Source of the DNA: Anopheles merus
Lineage: Eukaryota; Arthropoda; Insecta; Diptera; Culicidae
Direction of reading: 5' to 3'
Length of the DNA stretch: 64,000 nucleotides
Assembly: GCF_017562075.2 (NCBI RefSeq)
Contig: NC_054081.1
Location: forward strand, 25,557,409-25,621,408
Each line of letters begins with the position of its first letter. Position 1 is the stretch's first letter. The notes under the pieces are model-generated. The model made no database searches. It saw only the letters and a list, made by a program, of their open reading frames with translations, and was not told the origin of the DNA. Below are positions 35,428 to 46,360 of this stretch, piece after piece. The position numbers and the translations under genes are program-made.

Positions 35428-35841
35428 TAAATATATCTTGTGGTAAATTCGCTTTTCTTCCAAATACCAGTTCGTATGGTGTGTAGTTTGTGTCTGTGTG
35501 TTCTGTTGTATTGTTAACAAACTCGTAAAATTTTGTCCAATCGTTCCAGTCATCATGATGTTCGGTTGTATAACTTCTTAGGTATTCGTTTAGACATCTA
35601 TGATTTCTTTCTAATGATCCTATTGACTGTGGGTGGTAAGCTGTGCTTAAAGTTTGTTTGATTTTTAAGATTTCTGAGATTTTGTGTAATATTTCATTGT
35701 TATATTCTAGTCCTTGATCTGATTTTAATTCTATAAATGTTCCAAATGTAAGAATAAAGTTTTATACTAATGCTCTTGCTATAGCATTTGCTTCTTTGCT
35801 ATGGATAGGTATTATTTGGATGTATTTGTTAAGTCACAATG
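35428..35841 (-). pseudogene. Gypsy integrase, catalytic core and C-terminal part
   Basis: Read on the minus strand, ELKSDQGLEYNN (second catalytic Asp region), AYHPQSIGSLERNHRCLNEY (third catalytic residue, Glu) and DWNDWTKFYEFVNNTT follow in order, ending PYELVFGRK. These are integrase core motifs that catalyse strand transfer. There is at least one stop (near 35770), and the first catalytic Asp lies beyond the inserted MITE. Non-functional. Confidence 0.7.
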
Positions 35842-35843
35842 TA

Positions 35844-36188
35844 CAGTCTGTTCCCGAGTTACACGGTTCTCGACTTACGCGGATTCGGAGATACGCGGTT
35901 TTCTAAAGTTGACAGATGAAATGTCAAATCAGTACAATTTGCTTCGAATTCGGTATAAATTGCATTTTCGTTAACAAATGGAATCCGCTTATAAGCCAGA
36001 AATATTAAAATTTTCTGCACGAATCATACCAAATAAATGATAAAGCCTATAAAAGTACTAAATTAAATCAAACACACCGAGTAATCTATAGTAACTCAGT
36101 CAAAAAACGTGAAATTCGACTTACGCGGATATTCGAGTTACGCGGATTCGTCGGGAACGCAGAAACCGCGTAGCTCGGAAACAGACTG
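35844..36188. mobile_element. 345-bp pogo-like MITE inserted in integrase
   Basis: CAGTCTGTTCCCGAGTTACA then CGG at the left is inverted at the right (CCGCGTAGCTCGGAAACAGA then CTG), with a few mismatches. TA flanks both sides (35842-35843, 36189-36190). Words of the type TTACGCGGATTCG recur inside both ends. Confidence 0.8.
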
Positions 36189-36189
36189 T

Positions 36190-36734
36190 ATAGTTATTGC
36201 ATACCTGTTGTTTTTGTTAGTTTTTGTTAGAGGTGCTACTGTGTCGATTGATATTATGTTAAAAGGTTTTGTCGGTGTTGTAGTTACAACTGTGTCTTCT
36301 TTAGTATGTCTAGTCGTCTTATTAGCTATGCATGCCTTACAATTTCGTACGTATTTCTCGATATCAGCTTTCATATTTTTTCATTTGTATTTCTCCCTTA
36401 TTTTCTGGTACTGTCTGTACTGACCTATATGTCCTCCCGAAGGGGTCATATGATAATCTGAAATTATTATCAGCCCAGCTTTCGCTGTTGTTATCCATCT
36501 AGTTGGAGTAAACAGGATTATTTCAAAATTGGTAATGGCTCTGTTGGCGATTTCCTTAATAGTTTGTTTGGAATATTCTTTGAATAAATGGTCCTCTTCT
36601 TGTTTCTTCCATATTGTTTCGCGATTTTGCACATTTCTAGAAAAGCAAACTATAATGCTTGACTTCCATTTACATCTTTTCTCAAAATAAATTTGCCTTA
36701 CCATATGAACGGTTGTATATTGTGAATTCAACAT
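36190..36734 (-). pseudogene. Gypsy integrase N-terminal zinc-binding part and core start
   Basis: On the minus strand the frame carries an HHCC domain: HMTPSGGHIGQ (two His) followed by NCKACIANK (two Cys), then IISIDTVAPL with the first catalytic Asp. A stop separates the two halves near 36381, where KYK is followed by a TGA. The catalytic core continues past the MITE at 35841-35428. Confidence 0.75.
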
Positions 36735-36899
36735 TGTTCTTATTTCTCTGCGTATCTATTTTCAATACATTTCTCACTTCTGAGGTTCTATCTGTTTTCC
36801 ACATCGCGAGGTGATCAGTCCCTGTTGTTGTGATGGGTTTATCTATGTTTATAACAGGTTGCGCGTTATTTTTCTTAACCATGGCTCTCGTATTAACCA

Positions 36900-37442
36900 T
36901 TAAAATCGTTTTGGATTTTGGTATTGATGCCTTCAGGTCATCCGAGTTAAGGATTATTCTCGATAGTGCGTCTGCCGCAACATTAGCTTTACCTGCTAAA
37001 TATTCTATTTCAAAGTCAAATTCTTCTAAATTTCGATTAAAAGTCGAGTCTCATTCTAGTCAGTTTAGAAGTAGGTTTTTATACCAAATAAGTATGCTAA
37101 TGGTCTATGATCTGTTCTAACTATAAATTTTTGACCATATACATAAGGTTTAAAATAATTAATTGCCCAATGTATAGCTGTAAGCTCTTTCTCGATATTT
37201 GGCTTATTCTTCTCTCCTGGTGTAAAACTTTTACTCACAAACGCGACTGGTAAATCATTTCCATCTGTTATTTGTGATAACACTGCACCACATGCCATAT
37301 CCCATGCGTCTGTCGTAATTATGAATTGCTTTTTAAAATCTGGAAATTGTAAAATTGTGGGTGAGAGTAAGCTTTGTTTCAATGTATCGAAAGCTGATTG
37401 ACATTCTGAAATCCATGCAAATTTCACGTCTTTCTTAATCAA
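36900..37442 (-). pseudogene. Gypsy RNase H and RT connection domain
   Basis: FAWISECQSAFDTLKQSL, FIITTDAWDMACGAVLSQ (RNase H first Asp), KELTAIHWAINYF (Glu) and FIVRTDHRPLAYL (Asp) are in the expected order for RNase H of gypsy elements. The frame is broken after AYLFGIKTYF. It would degrade the RNA strand of the cDNA hybrid. Confidence 0.75.
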
Positions 37443-37449
37443 ATTATTT

Positions 37450-37864
37450 ATAGGTTTAGCTATCTTTGCAAAATTCTGTAAAAATTTACGATAATAGTTA
37501 CAAAATGCGACAAAACATCTTGCTTCATCAGCATTAGTAGGAATCGGGTTTTAATTGTGTCAAACTTCACGGCGTCCGGATAAATTCCTTCATCTGTTAT
37601 TTTATGACCTAAGTACGTTTGAATTTGAATTTTGAAGAAACAACATTATTCTGCATTTAGTTTAAGGTTATGCTTTCTTAGTCTATCAAAAACTTTACCT
37701 AAATTACTGATATGATACCGTGCACTGCATCCAGTAACTATAATATCATCTATATCTACAAATGCTAGCTCTGGTGTTAAACCAGCCATAGCGATAGCCA
37801 TCATCCTTTGAAAGCTGTTTGGGCTGATGTTGAGTCCTGTCATGGTCGCCATGTAATGGTTCAA
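37450..37864 (-). pseudogene. Gypsy reverse transcriptase fragment
   Basis: Contains NSFQRMMAIAMAGL and the catalytic FVDIDDIIVTGCS, equivalent to the F(V)DD box of gypsy RTs, then HISNLGKVFDRLRKHNLKL. The N-terminal RT blocks are missing to the right of 37864, where sequence passes to the right LTR remnant. So the element lacks gag, protease and the front of RT. Confidence 0.7.
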
Positions 37865-38239
37865 GAAAGTATAAACTGTTGTAGCTAAAGAACGGATGCG
37901 TTCGTTGATCTTTGCCTACATTGCGCTTTTAGCAATTAGTTGCTATGCGTTCTCGGCTCACCTAGTTTGCCTGCAGTAACGCCTGATTTGCTTAATATGC
38001 ATCTTTCGGATGTTTTCGGATAGTGTATAAAAATTGTTTTATTTGAACGGTGGGGCCTGAATTCTTCCGGTTGCTTTGTTATGGCATGATCTGATTTGCT
38101 GAGTGTGTTATAATGAATGTGTTGCAATAGTGTGGTTTGGCTTTCCGAGTTGTGTTACAATAAGTATATAGTTGATAGTGTGGTTTATAATAAGTTCTGT
38201 TTAGCAGATATGCTACAAGCACTAATACTAAATACATTC

Positions 38240-38537
38240 ATGTAGGATCTTCAAGATTCCGATGGATTAATCAATAAACATATTGAACTTTAGAAACTGC
38301 CTTCAAGGTGATCAGTCGGTCACAGAGTACATAATGGAGCTGAAAGCTCTAGCACAATCATGAATATTTAAGTGGTGTTTGTCGGATTCATTGCGGGATC
38401 AACTGGTTGCTGGTGTTCGAGACGAAGGTTTGAGAAAGCGTCCTCTTCGGGAGTCTGAGCTGATTTTCGAGAGTGCAGAAAATATTGCAATAACGCGGGA
38501 AGCATCAGATGACCAGAACAAGACATTTACGGCATAA
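38240..38537 (+). pseudogene. Retrotransposon gag fragment
   Basis: Read on the plus strand: GDQSVTEYIMELKALAQS, SDSLRDQLVAGVRDEGLRKR and LIFESAENIAITREA. This is the C-terminal half of a Retrotrans_gag domain of the kind seen in Mag-lineage gypsy elements. There is one internal stop near 38362. A zinc-knuckle scrap (CYRCGR) at about 39655 in the same orientation may be its continuation, displaced by about 1.1 kb of other sequence. Confidence 0.6.
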
Positions 38538-38559
38538 GTGAAACTGAGAAAAATGGCGG

Positions 38560-39915
38560 TAATTAAGTATGCGCAAAGCAGAAGCGTTGGTCCGAAGGTG
38601 CACAAGCACACCCTACTAGCAATGAGAATGAAAAAGTGTGGACTTTCAGGCGAGGGGCATGTAGAAGCATGGGGAGACGGTTGGAAATACGCGGAATTAC
38701 GCGGAGGCGCGAGCGTGTTTTGGTTTCTACACAGTTTTTGCACTCACACAACTACACATATGTGAATGTGTGCGTTCACTTTCAGCCTGCGCGCTCAGTT
38801 TGGTTTTCTCGCAGCGGCATGCGGCTATCGGTATCTCGCTCGCACTAGTGCAGCGAGTGTTCCTCTGTGCGCTCCCTTTCTTGCCACCACACGAAATCGT
38901 CAGTTCAGCTCAAGCGTTCGCCGTGAAAGGCCGCGCGCGTGTTAGCCTAAGTCCCGGGCAATCGAAGATTCGCTAAGTGTTGAAGTGTTGTGCACATTGA
39001 AATGAAGCTGCGCTTTTCTTTCACCATTTATCTTAAATGTGTGATTTGCGCTGCTTTATTTCAATATTTTTTTACTGCATTGAACAGCAACAAAGGTATT
39101 CATGCATTTAGACGGCTATTTTAAATAAGACGATTTTTTAAATATAAATAATGAGTGTGATTTTGTGGCAAGATTGTGTGAAGCTATGTGCGAAAATGCC
39201 CCTTTATTTGCAATAAAAGTGATAAAATATAAACCAAGTTTAATGTGTTCAAGTTTTTGTTTTGATTCGGGTGCACCAAGTCCGAATGAAGCGCACAGCG
39301 TGCTACGAAAGAAACAAGTGGGAGGGGGTGTCAGTCCAGTGCAGCGCAATTCGCTGGAATCAAGTGGGAGGGGGTACCAGCTCAGCGCAGCGCAAGCCGA
39401 AAGAAACGGGAAGGAAGGGGTATGATGAAACAGCGCGAGCGAGCGTTCTTTACAGCGAGAGCGCCTCGTGTATTTTAAAGGTAAGCAAGAGAGCGCATTC
39501 TCTCCGTGGTAGCGCTCCATCCGCCATTTTTAATTTCGAGCCCAAAACAACGGACTTCGGATCCGATCTTGGGCCTGAAAATTTCGTTCTCTTTGTCTGT
39601 CGGGCAGTGATAGCATTACACAGTCACATCAACGGTGAGCAAAATTATGAGTTTAAATGTTATAGATGCGGAAGATCCCAAAACACTACAACAATTAATA
39701 CTAAATGGCGGAGAAAAACTATTATTAACTACGAAATAAAACTAACTTTTTGCTTCTTTAGGACTACAACTAATTTATTTTATTTGTTATTCCCGCTACT
39801 TTCACACCTCATCCTGCGATCACCGACACCAGAATGGCCCTTTTTCGCTAGTCTAGATCGCTTCTCGCTCTCTTCTCATAATTGTTTCTCGCTGAGTGTT
39901 AGCCGCCCGAACCAT
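38560..39915. other. GC-richer stretch between a gag fragment and the 5-kb DNA transposon
   Basis: It contains CpG-rich, promoter-like sequence at 38680-38960 and two direct copies of CAAGTGGGAGGGGGT followed by CAG(T/C)...GCAGCGCAA (39317 and 39361). A CYRCGR zinc-knuckle scrap lies at about 39655. I cannot tell whether it is a solo LTR or an insertion. A 240-codon open frame across 39262-39984 crosses these repeats and the transposon end and is not credible as a gene. Confidence 0.35.
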
Positions 39916-40531
39916 CCCAGGCTGCAAATGACAGCCAAAAGACGTTTTTCGGTAAAACTTTTCGTCTTCCCGTCGGACTACTGATAGTCCGACTTTTTAA
40001 CGATAGGGTTAGACCGATTTTGACAGATATGGTCAGATGTCATTCAAGTGGTGTATATTTTTTATTGACGATGTAATGCAATGTCCAAAAATTACTGAGT
40101 GGCCTACCGCAGTGCAAAAAAATTGGCAGACTCTTTTTTCTCCCCCTCTTTCCACCGATCTTTTTTCCCTCACCCTCTTCCTTCTTTCTCCTAGGTTGTC
40201 CCGGTTGTTCCTCTCGAGCTCATTTTGTTTACTTCGCTTTTCGCCTTCGCACAGTTCGGCCATTCTTTGGTTCGGTTCGGTTGTGTTTTCTTCTTCTACT
40301 CCTCTTCATCTCATCTCCGCTGCACACACGCTCCTTTTGTTTGTAAGGCCGGTGTTGGTTTATTTAGAACTTTTTCTGTGTTTGTTCTTGTGTGCTGAGG
40401 CAATTTCAATTGTTCAGAACTCCTGCATGGAACAAGCGTGACGGAACCTGTTCCTGCGTGTACAGCCGGAGCCACGGTGTCCCGATTATCTGTTTCAGTT
40501 CACAACGCTTTATAAACGTGATACTTCCAAC

Positions 40532-41792
40532 ATGGACAGGTGTGTTTTACTGTGCAATGAAAGATGTGACTTTTTTCACACCTTCATCTTTTTTTTGTTT
40601 ATCCTTAGCGCCAAACGACCTAAGCTACTTGCGTCGATTAAAAATGGAGAATACAAATTGCTCCCGTTAAACAATAATAGTAAGTTTTTATTAAATATGT
40701 TTTGTTAAAAAATCATAATCATTAACATGAAATTGCATACATTTTCAGATTCAATAAGCAACACCACACCTACCACAATGCTTCATCCGCAATTATTGAA
40801 TGAGCTTTCATCGTTATCGTCAGTGTCTATCCATGCTGGAAGTCAAAACATGGCTCGCGACAACGCTTCATCGTCAAAACGTGAGAAAGTGTTTTAGAGT
40901 GTTATAACAAGAACTATAGTTAACAAATATTTCTAGAAACTGTATCAAGCGATAAACGCAAGCCGGTTTCTCGTACGAATAATGCAATGGTAGACAATGT
41001 ACCGTCCACATCGATGGTAGTTCGTTCTTCTTTGGATCACTTTCCGTTTATGGAAACAACTGCATCAACTTCGGGTGCTTGTCAACGAAAACCTAAACGT
41101 ATGTCTTAAAATTGGTTTATAGTATATTATTTGCTGTAAAATACTATATGAACGTTTATTCCCAGCCCTTTCATTTACTACTTCAATGGCAACGCAAACG
41201 GATTTTTCTAGTGGACAGAACGTGGGATTAGATGCCATACTAGAAAAAATAGACACCATGCAGAGGGAGCAACAAAGACAGGCAGACGTGTATTACAAGA
41301 AAATGCTGGATATGGAGAAGCAGCAGAAATTAATACGAGCACAGTTAGATATTTTATCCGACAAATTGATTCCACGGCCAGGATTTGTTGCGGAATCGTC
41401 GTTTGAATGGGAATTGGTGGGGACCAGGGAAGAACTAGATCGACTGGAGGAAAGATTGGGGGAACCAGAGTTCAAAAAAAAAATTTATGGAATTTTTAGA
41501 TACAAAGCTGCCGACCGACAGTTCAGAAGCTAGACTCCATGATAGCATGGACATTATATTCAAAAAGGATTTTGTAACACAAGCCAACTGGACAGGATTA
41601 GGACCAGATAAAGTTTGTTTTTCAAATTATGAAAGGGTTGTTCAGATTTTTAAATTTATAGGAACATGTCATGGAGTTTCACCCACGGACCAAAGAATCA
41701 AAACATTTTTCCAAACTAAGTTTAAACATTCAAAACAAAGACTTTACATAGTGGGAAAAGTTAAAACTGTACCTCATAGACGCAAAGTTTAG
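40532..41792 (+). CDS. DUF4806-type protein, five exons, one homopolymer frameshift
   Basis: Exons 40532-40539, 40609-40679, 40749-40880, 40937-41098 and 41166-41792 are joined by four short introns, each GT-AG (69, 69, 56 and 67 bp), with the reading phase kept throughout. That consistency is strong evidence for a real gene. Predicted product about 330 residues: a short basic N-terminus (KRPKLLAS), a Ser/Thr-rich middle, a coiled-coil (DAILEKIDTMQREQQRQ..KKMLDMEKQQK) and a C-terminal DUF4806 domain (FEWELVGTREELDRLEE, then ANWTGLGPDKVCFSNYE and RIKTFFQTKF). In the last exon a run of ten A at about 41474-41483 shifts the frame by one base. It is either a real mutation or a read/assembly error. 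Function unknown; DUF4806 proteins are common in insect transposons. Confidence 0.7.
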
Positions 41793-42001
41793 TTTAATTT
41801 ATGTTTAAGTACTACTGTAATCCTCAGTTTAGCTTCAAGCAGATAGCAGAATTAATGGCTTTTTGTAAAATTAAAGCTTTCACCCAGTTGCATATTATGT
41901 TCCTATTATAGAAATGTTAAAGAATTCAAAGAAATGTTATTATCTTTTATGATATAAAAAACGAAATAAAATGTACGTTCAACAAATATTTATTACATAT
42001 T

Positions 42002-44181
42002 TCATATTACTAATGTGTGGATTAAAGGAACGAAATCGAATGCATCTTCTTGAGCAAGAGGTGCCGTAACTAATTTACATTGTATATCGCTGATTCCTAG
42101 TCTAAACAAACTTTCTTCTAAATCATTAGTACTTGCTCGGTGAATATTTATCATTTTAGAATCGCAAGGATAACTGAAACTACTAGATGAGTAAATGATC
42201 TTTTTTGATGGTATTTCTATTACTCCGTCTTGCATGATTGCTGTATCGAATTGACAAACATATCCTGATTTTGTCAAAAACCATTCGTTGCGTTGATCTT
42301 TTTTTAAACAGAAAGCTTTACGAATATGAAGAGTAACTGTTTCTCCACGAAGATGAATAGAAGGAAAAGTAATTTGTTGATTTGTATCGTGCGTATGATA
42401 TGCTTCGCTTCCTGTTATTCTATTTATAGCTTGTTCCAAGCATTTGTCCCCGCTTCGTAATGATTTTTTTAAATGTTGAAGCTCATTTTCAAAATCATAT
42501 GAGGAGATTGTGTTATTGGGGCCAAAGTTTTCTGCTTCTTTGAAAATATGTAAGAGATTATGTACATTACTTGATATATATTCGGGACCATATAGTGTAC
42601 TGTACTGTTTAACAAAAAGCTGAAGTAACTTATTTACTAATGGCCAGTGCTCTTTGTAAACTTCTGTAGACAGCAATGTAGTGCTGCAAAAAAACAGCAT
42701 GAAGTGATTATATTGTTCTTGAGGAATTGAGTCGACAAGAACGACAAATGAACCATAAAACAAAAATGAAGCAAACTCTGATCGTTTCCAATGTTTGATG
42801 TCAAAAAGTGGACGAAATTTTCTATGGATCTCAGCAGGAAGTTTAATGTTAAGTAACTTAGCTGTAATAAAGTTGATTTGTGTAGGTGTTCATTTTTTTT
42901 TACACCGAACATACCAAACATCCAGGCCATCAGCATTCTTTTTGTTATACCTAAATCTATCAAATGCAGAGAATCTGCCACAATCATTTGTATGATGATG
43001 TCAAACTCATCTAAATCCAAAAGAGGTGAATCTAGTTTGTGATGATCACCGTAAGCTCGGTTTTTGAAACCTTCATGTGTTCTATCTGGACCAGCGGTGT
43101 CTGAGTATGCGTTTCTTCCATTGATGTGTTTTCCTTTCGAAGTGCACTTTAAGCAGCCATCTAACGAGCTGAAATAAGCAACACCTTTTGAAAAAGAAAA
43201 ATTGTTTTACAAAATTTGTTACCCTGATGCTTTTGAATATTATTTTATTTGAATAGTTACCTTATATAAATGCTCTTGCAGGAAAATCGGCGATAATAGC
43301 TTGTAATTTGATTTTAAACTTCTTGTTTTTTACAAACACATCATTTTTTGTGAGAAAATTAACCTCATCTACAAAAGGTCGGAGAAATTGTTCTATGCTG
43401 GCTGGTTTTGTTGCTCCACAATAGATTGAAATTGGCATGACTGCTATTTCCGGCATTTTGTTGCTTTTGTTAATCGGCAATCCGTCTATTGACACGTTCA
43501 GTAAAATTGTTATATTAGCTTCAAAGTTTACATTGCTACAAAATAGAAAACATAACGATATGTAATACTTATACGTGAGAATGAATTTGTTTACATCCAG
43601 AAATATTACCTTAACTCGTTGGTGAAGCAATTTTGAATCCCACGATACCAATACTGTCCAGCTTGCACGGTAATAATTTCCGAAGAGCGATTGCGGTTGA
43701 TTTTTAGCAAAGTTCTAGCATCTTTTGGCAATTTGCAAGAACTTACTTTACCGATTATACCCATGACTTGTTCGATGGAATCATATGTTTGATCTGTAGA
43801 CACCGCCCACGTTTGCAAAGCTTCTTTTACGGAGAATGGTTCGTTTGATGTTTCTTGTTCCTCGTCAGAGCTTTCGAGATAATCGATTACAGCCTCTTCT
43901 TCCTCAGCGTATTCAGTAGTTTCATAATCATCTTCAACATAATCATGTTCCACAAGAAAACTGTCGTGTGAGGATGTAGCACCAACATCTGGCGTATGTG
44001 CATTATTTGTAAAGCAAAATAAACCATGTTTAATAAAAAGTACAAGCAAACTTAATTTCATCATACCATTTTCTCTTTCACTGGTATTATTTTCTTCTAT
44101 ATGGTCTTGCTCCACTATACGGTTACGGGTACGATACAAATATGAGTTGAGCCGAATACGCTTCGAGAATGATTGGTCCAT
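42002..44181 (-). pseudogene. Tnp2/Transposase_21-like transposase gene, four exons, interrupted
   Basis: Minus-strand exons 44181-44067, 43988-43609, 43535-43261 and 43184-42002, introns 78, 73 and 76 bp with GT-AG ends and phases that fit. Predicted product about 650 residues. The N-terminus is acidic (YVEDDYETTEYAEEEEAV). The central part has SIDGLPINKSNK, GATKPASIEQFLRPFVDE and IIADFPARAFI, resembling the IDG..KS / KP....FL.P / D.PA pattern of Tnp2 (CACTA) transposases. Next come a Cys pair (DGCLKC) and VADSLHLIDLGITKR. The C-terminal part is DUF4218-like in character. Lesions: an in-frame TAA at the end of exon 3, and a frameshift at a nine-A run near 42893-42901. It would cut and rejoin the element's ends. 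Catalytic residues could not be assigned by eye. Confidence 0.6.
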
Positions 44182-44415
44182 CCTATTTTTGATAAAATCA
44201 CGGCTAGAAATCACTAGATTATCGCAATGACGCACGCAATTTAACTCGTTGGATGTTCTGTATGTTTAGATTTTGTTCATTTGCGCGCGATTGTGGTGTG
44301 ACAGCAGCGTCATTAACACAGACAGTATGGACAAGGGAACAACATCAACAATATCAATATTGGCCATGTGTGGTATAAAACGAAAAAATCTTTTAATTTA
44401 GTCTGAATTGTAATA

Positions 44416-44758
44416 CAGTCATTATCCGATATACGCTATCGTACGGGACCGAGCACAATAACGTATCTCGAGTTTTCGCGTATAGCGGATTCCTATATAA
44501 AAATAGTTTACACTACCGGTTCGAGGGTTGAAAAATATCGCCACAGAGATTTGCATTAATGTTTTTGTTTTAAAACAGGTATCTTTTGCACAAATTTAAT
44601 GCAAAATGCTTTAAGCACATCTAGGAAATTCAACAATAGCATAAAAGATTTCAAAGAATTAAAATATTTGCAAAAAACACATGGAGCTGTCAAATTTAGA
44701 GGAATCGCGTACTGCGAATTCGCGTATATCGAGTATCGCGTACTGCGGATAATTGCTG
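44416..44758. mobile_element. 343-bp pogo-like MITE in the transposon's right arm
   Basis: CAGTCATTATCCGATATACG then C at the left is inverted at the right (GCGTACTGCGGATAATTGCT then G). The left end follows TA; the right is followed by GA, probably a worn TA. ATCGCGTACTGCG repeats inside. Confidence 0.55.
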
Positions 44759-45127
44759 GAATAATTGTTTGTAAAATAACTTTAAATAATTTAACCATGT
44801 TATATTGAAGAAATGGCTTGATTTATATGTATAAAAGCCCAAAAAACGGTTAAACTCTTCAATGTGATGTTATAAATCAGCTAAATTGGTCTTACGCGCT
44901 GTCATTTGCAGCCTGGGTATTCAACGTGCTTATTCAGTACATTCAAGGCGGTTCAACTGGTGAAAAATTAACGATTATTTTCGGAGAGTATTGGACTTCG
45001 AAAGGCGAACCCAAGCAACCGGTTTACCCATCCCTGGCGGAATACCAGCAGATTTGTGCTGCTCGATAGACGTGACCTCGCATTAACAAAACAATTGTGA
45101 GTATAGGTTTGCGATACCGAGTGAATA

Positions 45128-45985
45128 ATGGAGAAGACCGTCGAAAATTTGCAAGCGCAGATAAACGATCTAGCTAGGAGGTTAGCGGAATGACAAATAG
45201 TAGAACAGGTTGACGCGGCGGTGAAATACACCCAGCTACCCGACACATTAAAGTATCTACCGGAATTTACGGGCGATAAAAATACGTTAACCACATGGAT
45301 TGACACAGTGGAGAGGACATTGATCCTTTGTCAAGAGTCAGAAGGAAGTGCGGTGTATCAAATGTGCTTGGGACACGTACGAAATAGAGTAGTTGGAAAG
45401 GCAAACAAAGCATTACTGACGAAGAACTGTCCACTTAATTGGACTACAATGTAACAAATACTAAATGAACATTTCTCTTCAAAAAGGATTTTATCCAATA
45501 TTGTGTCTGAGAATTTGGTTCTAAAGCAAAATAGTCTATCGATTAAAAATAATATCAGTGTGTGTGAGGAACTTTATTATGAGCTTAACACAAATATTTA
45601 TAAGGATCAAATCAATGCGGGGCATGAGTGTGCAATCATGCGTGTGATGACGATCACTATAACGAACGCGTTTATCGATGGTTTAAATTATGATTTGCCT
45701 AGACTGGTTAAAACAAGTAAACCTGAGTCACAAGAAGATGCTTTTAAAGCAGCAAGAGAATTAACAGAAGTACACGTTAGAGAAAAAACAAGGGAATCAA
45801 TCGACAGATAAACCTTCGGTAAGAACGAATCATTCTGCACATTATAATCGAAATGATACTAATGTTGACCCATCCACGCGAGAGTCAAACAATAGTCGAT
45901 CAAATCGGCGGACGACTCGTGGCAACGCCATTTGTAATCAAACGACAGAACCTTTCTTCCTCCCCTCCTTTTATCCAGAAGCGGA
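45128..45985 (+). pseudogene. Gypsy gag fragment
   Basis: An ATG at 45128 opens MEKTVENLQAQINDLARR, then a stop. The frame resumes with LPDTLKYLPEFTGDKNTL and TWIDTVERTLILCQ, the opening of the Retrotrans_gag domain of 17.6/gypsy-type elements. It continues at 45503-45811 (INAGHECAIMRVMTI, FIDGLNYDLPRLV) and, after another frameshift in an A-run near 45790, into an Asn/Arg/Ser-rich tail to about 45985. Three interruptions, so non-functional. It resembles the gag at 55791 (LPEF.G....L..W...V) more than the gag at 46361. Its LTR was not found. Confidence 0.65.
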
Positions 45986-46360
45986 TTGAGGTTAGGGTAC
46001 TACACGTGTTCTCAAACACACACGCAGAGGTAAGCGAACTTGTAGTTTTAATTTTTTGTTTGTCTAAGAGTGACAGAGATAAAAAACATTTGCTAATGTG
46101 CAGCGAATAAATACTACTTGATTGCTTTATTCGCATTCTTTATCAGGTTGCTCAAGAGGTGCTTGATCTTGGAAACAAAAAAAAAAAACGCAGAGAGTGT
46201 TGTTTCACGCTCGATTTTTTTTTTCATATGGAGAAACAATTCCACTGTGTGTTCAGAATCTGATACAGATTCATCATCGAACGATTCGGGAAGCCTTTCA
46301 CATATACCGATAACAGTTGAGCTTCCATTTGCTAGCCTAGCAGTTAACGAAAAAAATACC

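Larger units (their letters stand above)
34970..38210 (-). mobile_element. Decayed Ty3/gypsy element, mdg1/412-like, minus strand
   Basis: LTR remnants at both edges share TATAATGAATGTGTTGCAAT then AGTGTG.TTTGGCTT (about 34990-35085 and 38085-38195). Between them, pol pieces run in the order RT, RNase H, integrase from right to left. Gag and protease are not recognisable, and the pieces are in several frames. The integrase is split by a MITE at 35844-36188. Assignment to mdg1/412 rests on the integrase (CLNEYLRSY, HPQ..GS.ER). Confidence 0.7.
39916..44917. mobile_element. 5.0-kb CACTA/EnSpm-like DNA transposon with two convergent genes
   Basis: Perfect 20-bp terminal inverted repeats CCCAGGCTGCAAATGACAGC at 39916-39935 and (inverse) 44898-44917, extending imperfectly a few bases inward (AAAGAC/TAAGAC). 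Flanks CAT and TAT could be a 3-bp duplication with one change, as expected for CACTA-type elements. It encodes a DUF4806-like protein on the plus strand and a Tnp2/Transposase_21-like protein on the minus strand. Their 3' ends face each other, separated by about 210 bp. A pogo-like MITE lies near the right end. Assignment to CACTA rests on protein motifs and is tentative. Confidence 0.7.

Noticed and set aside
39262..39984. A 240-codon open frame on the plus strand
   Set aside because: It crosses direct repeats, the possible zinc-knuckle scrap and the terminal repeat of the 5-kb transposon; composition changes along it and no domain is seen.
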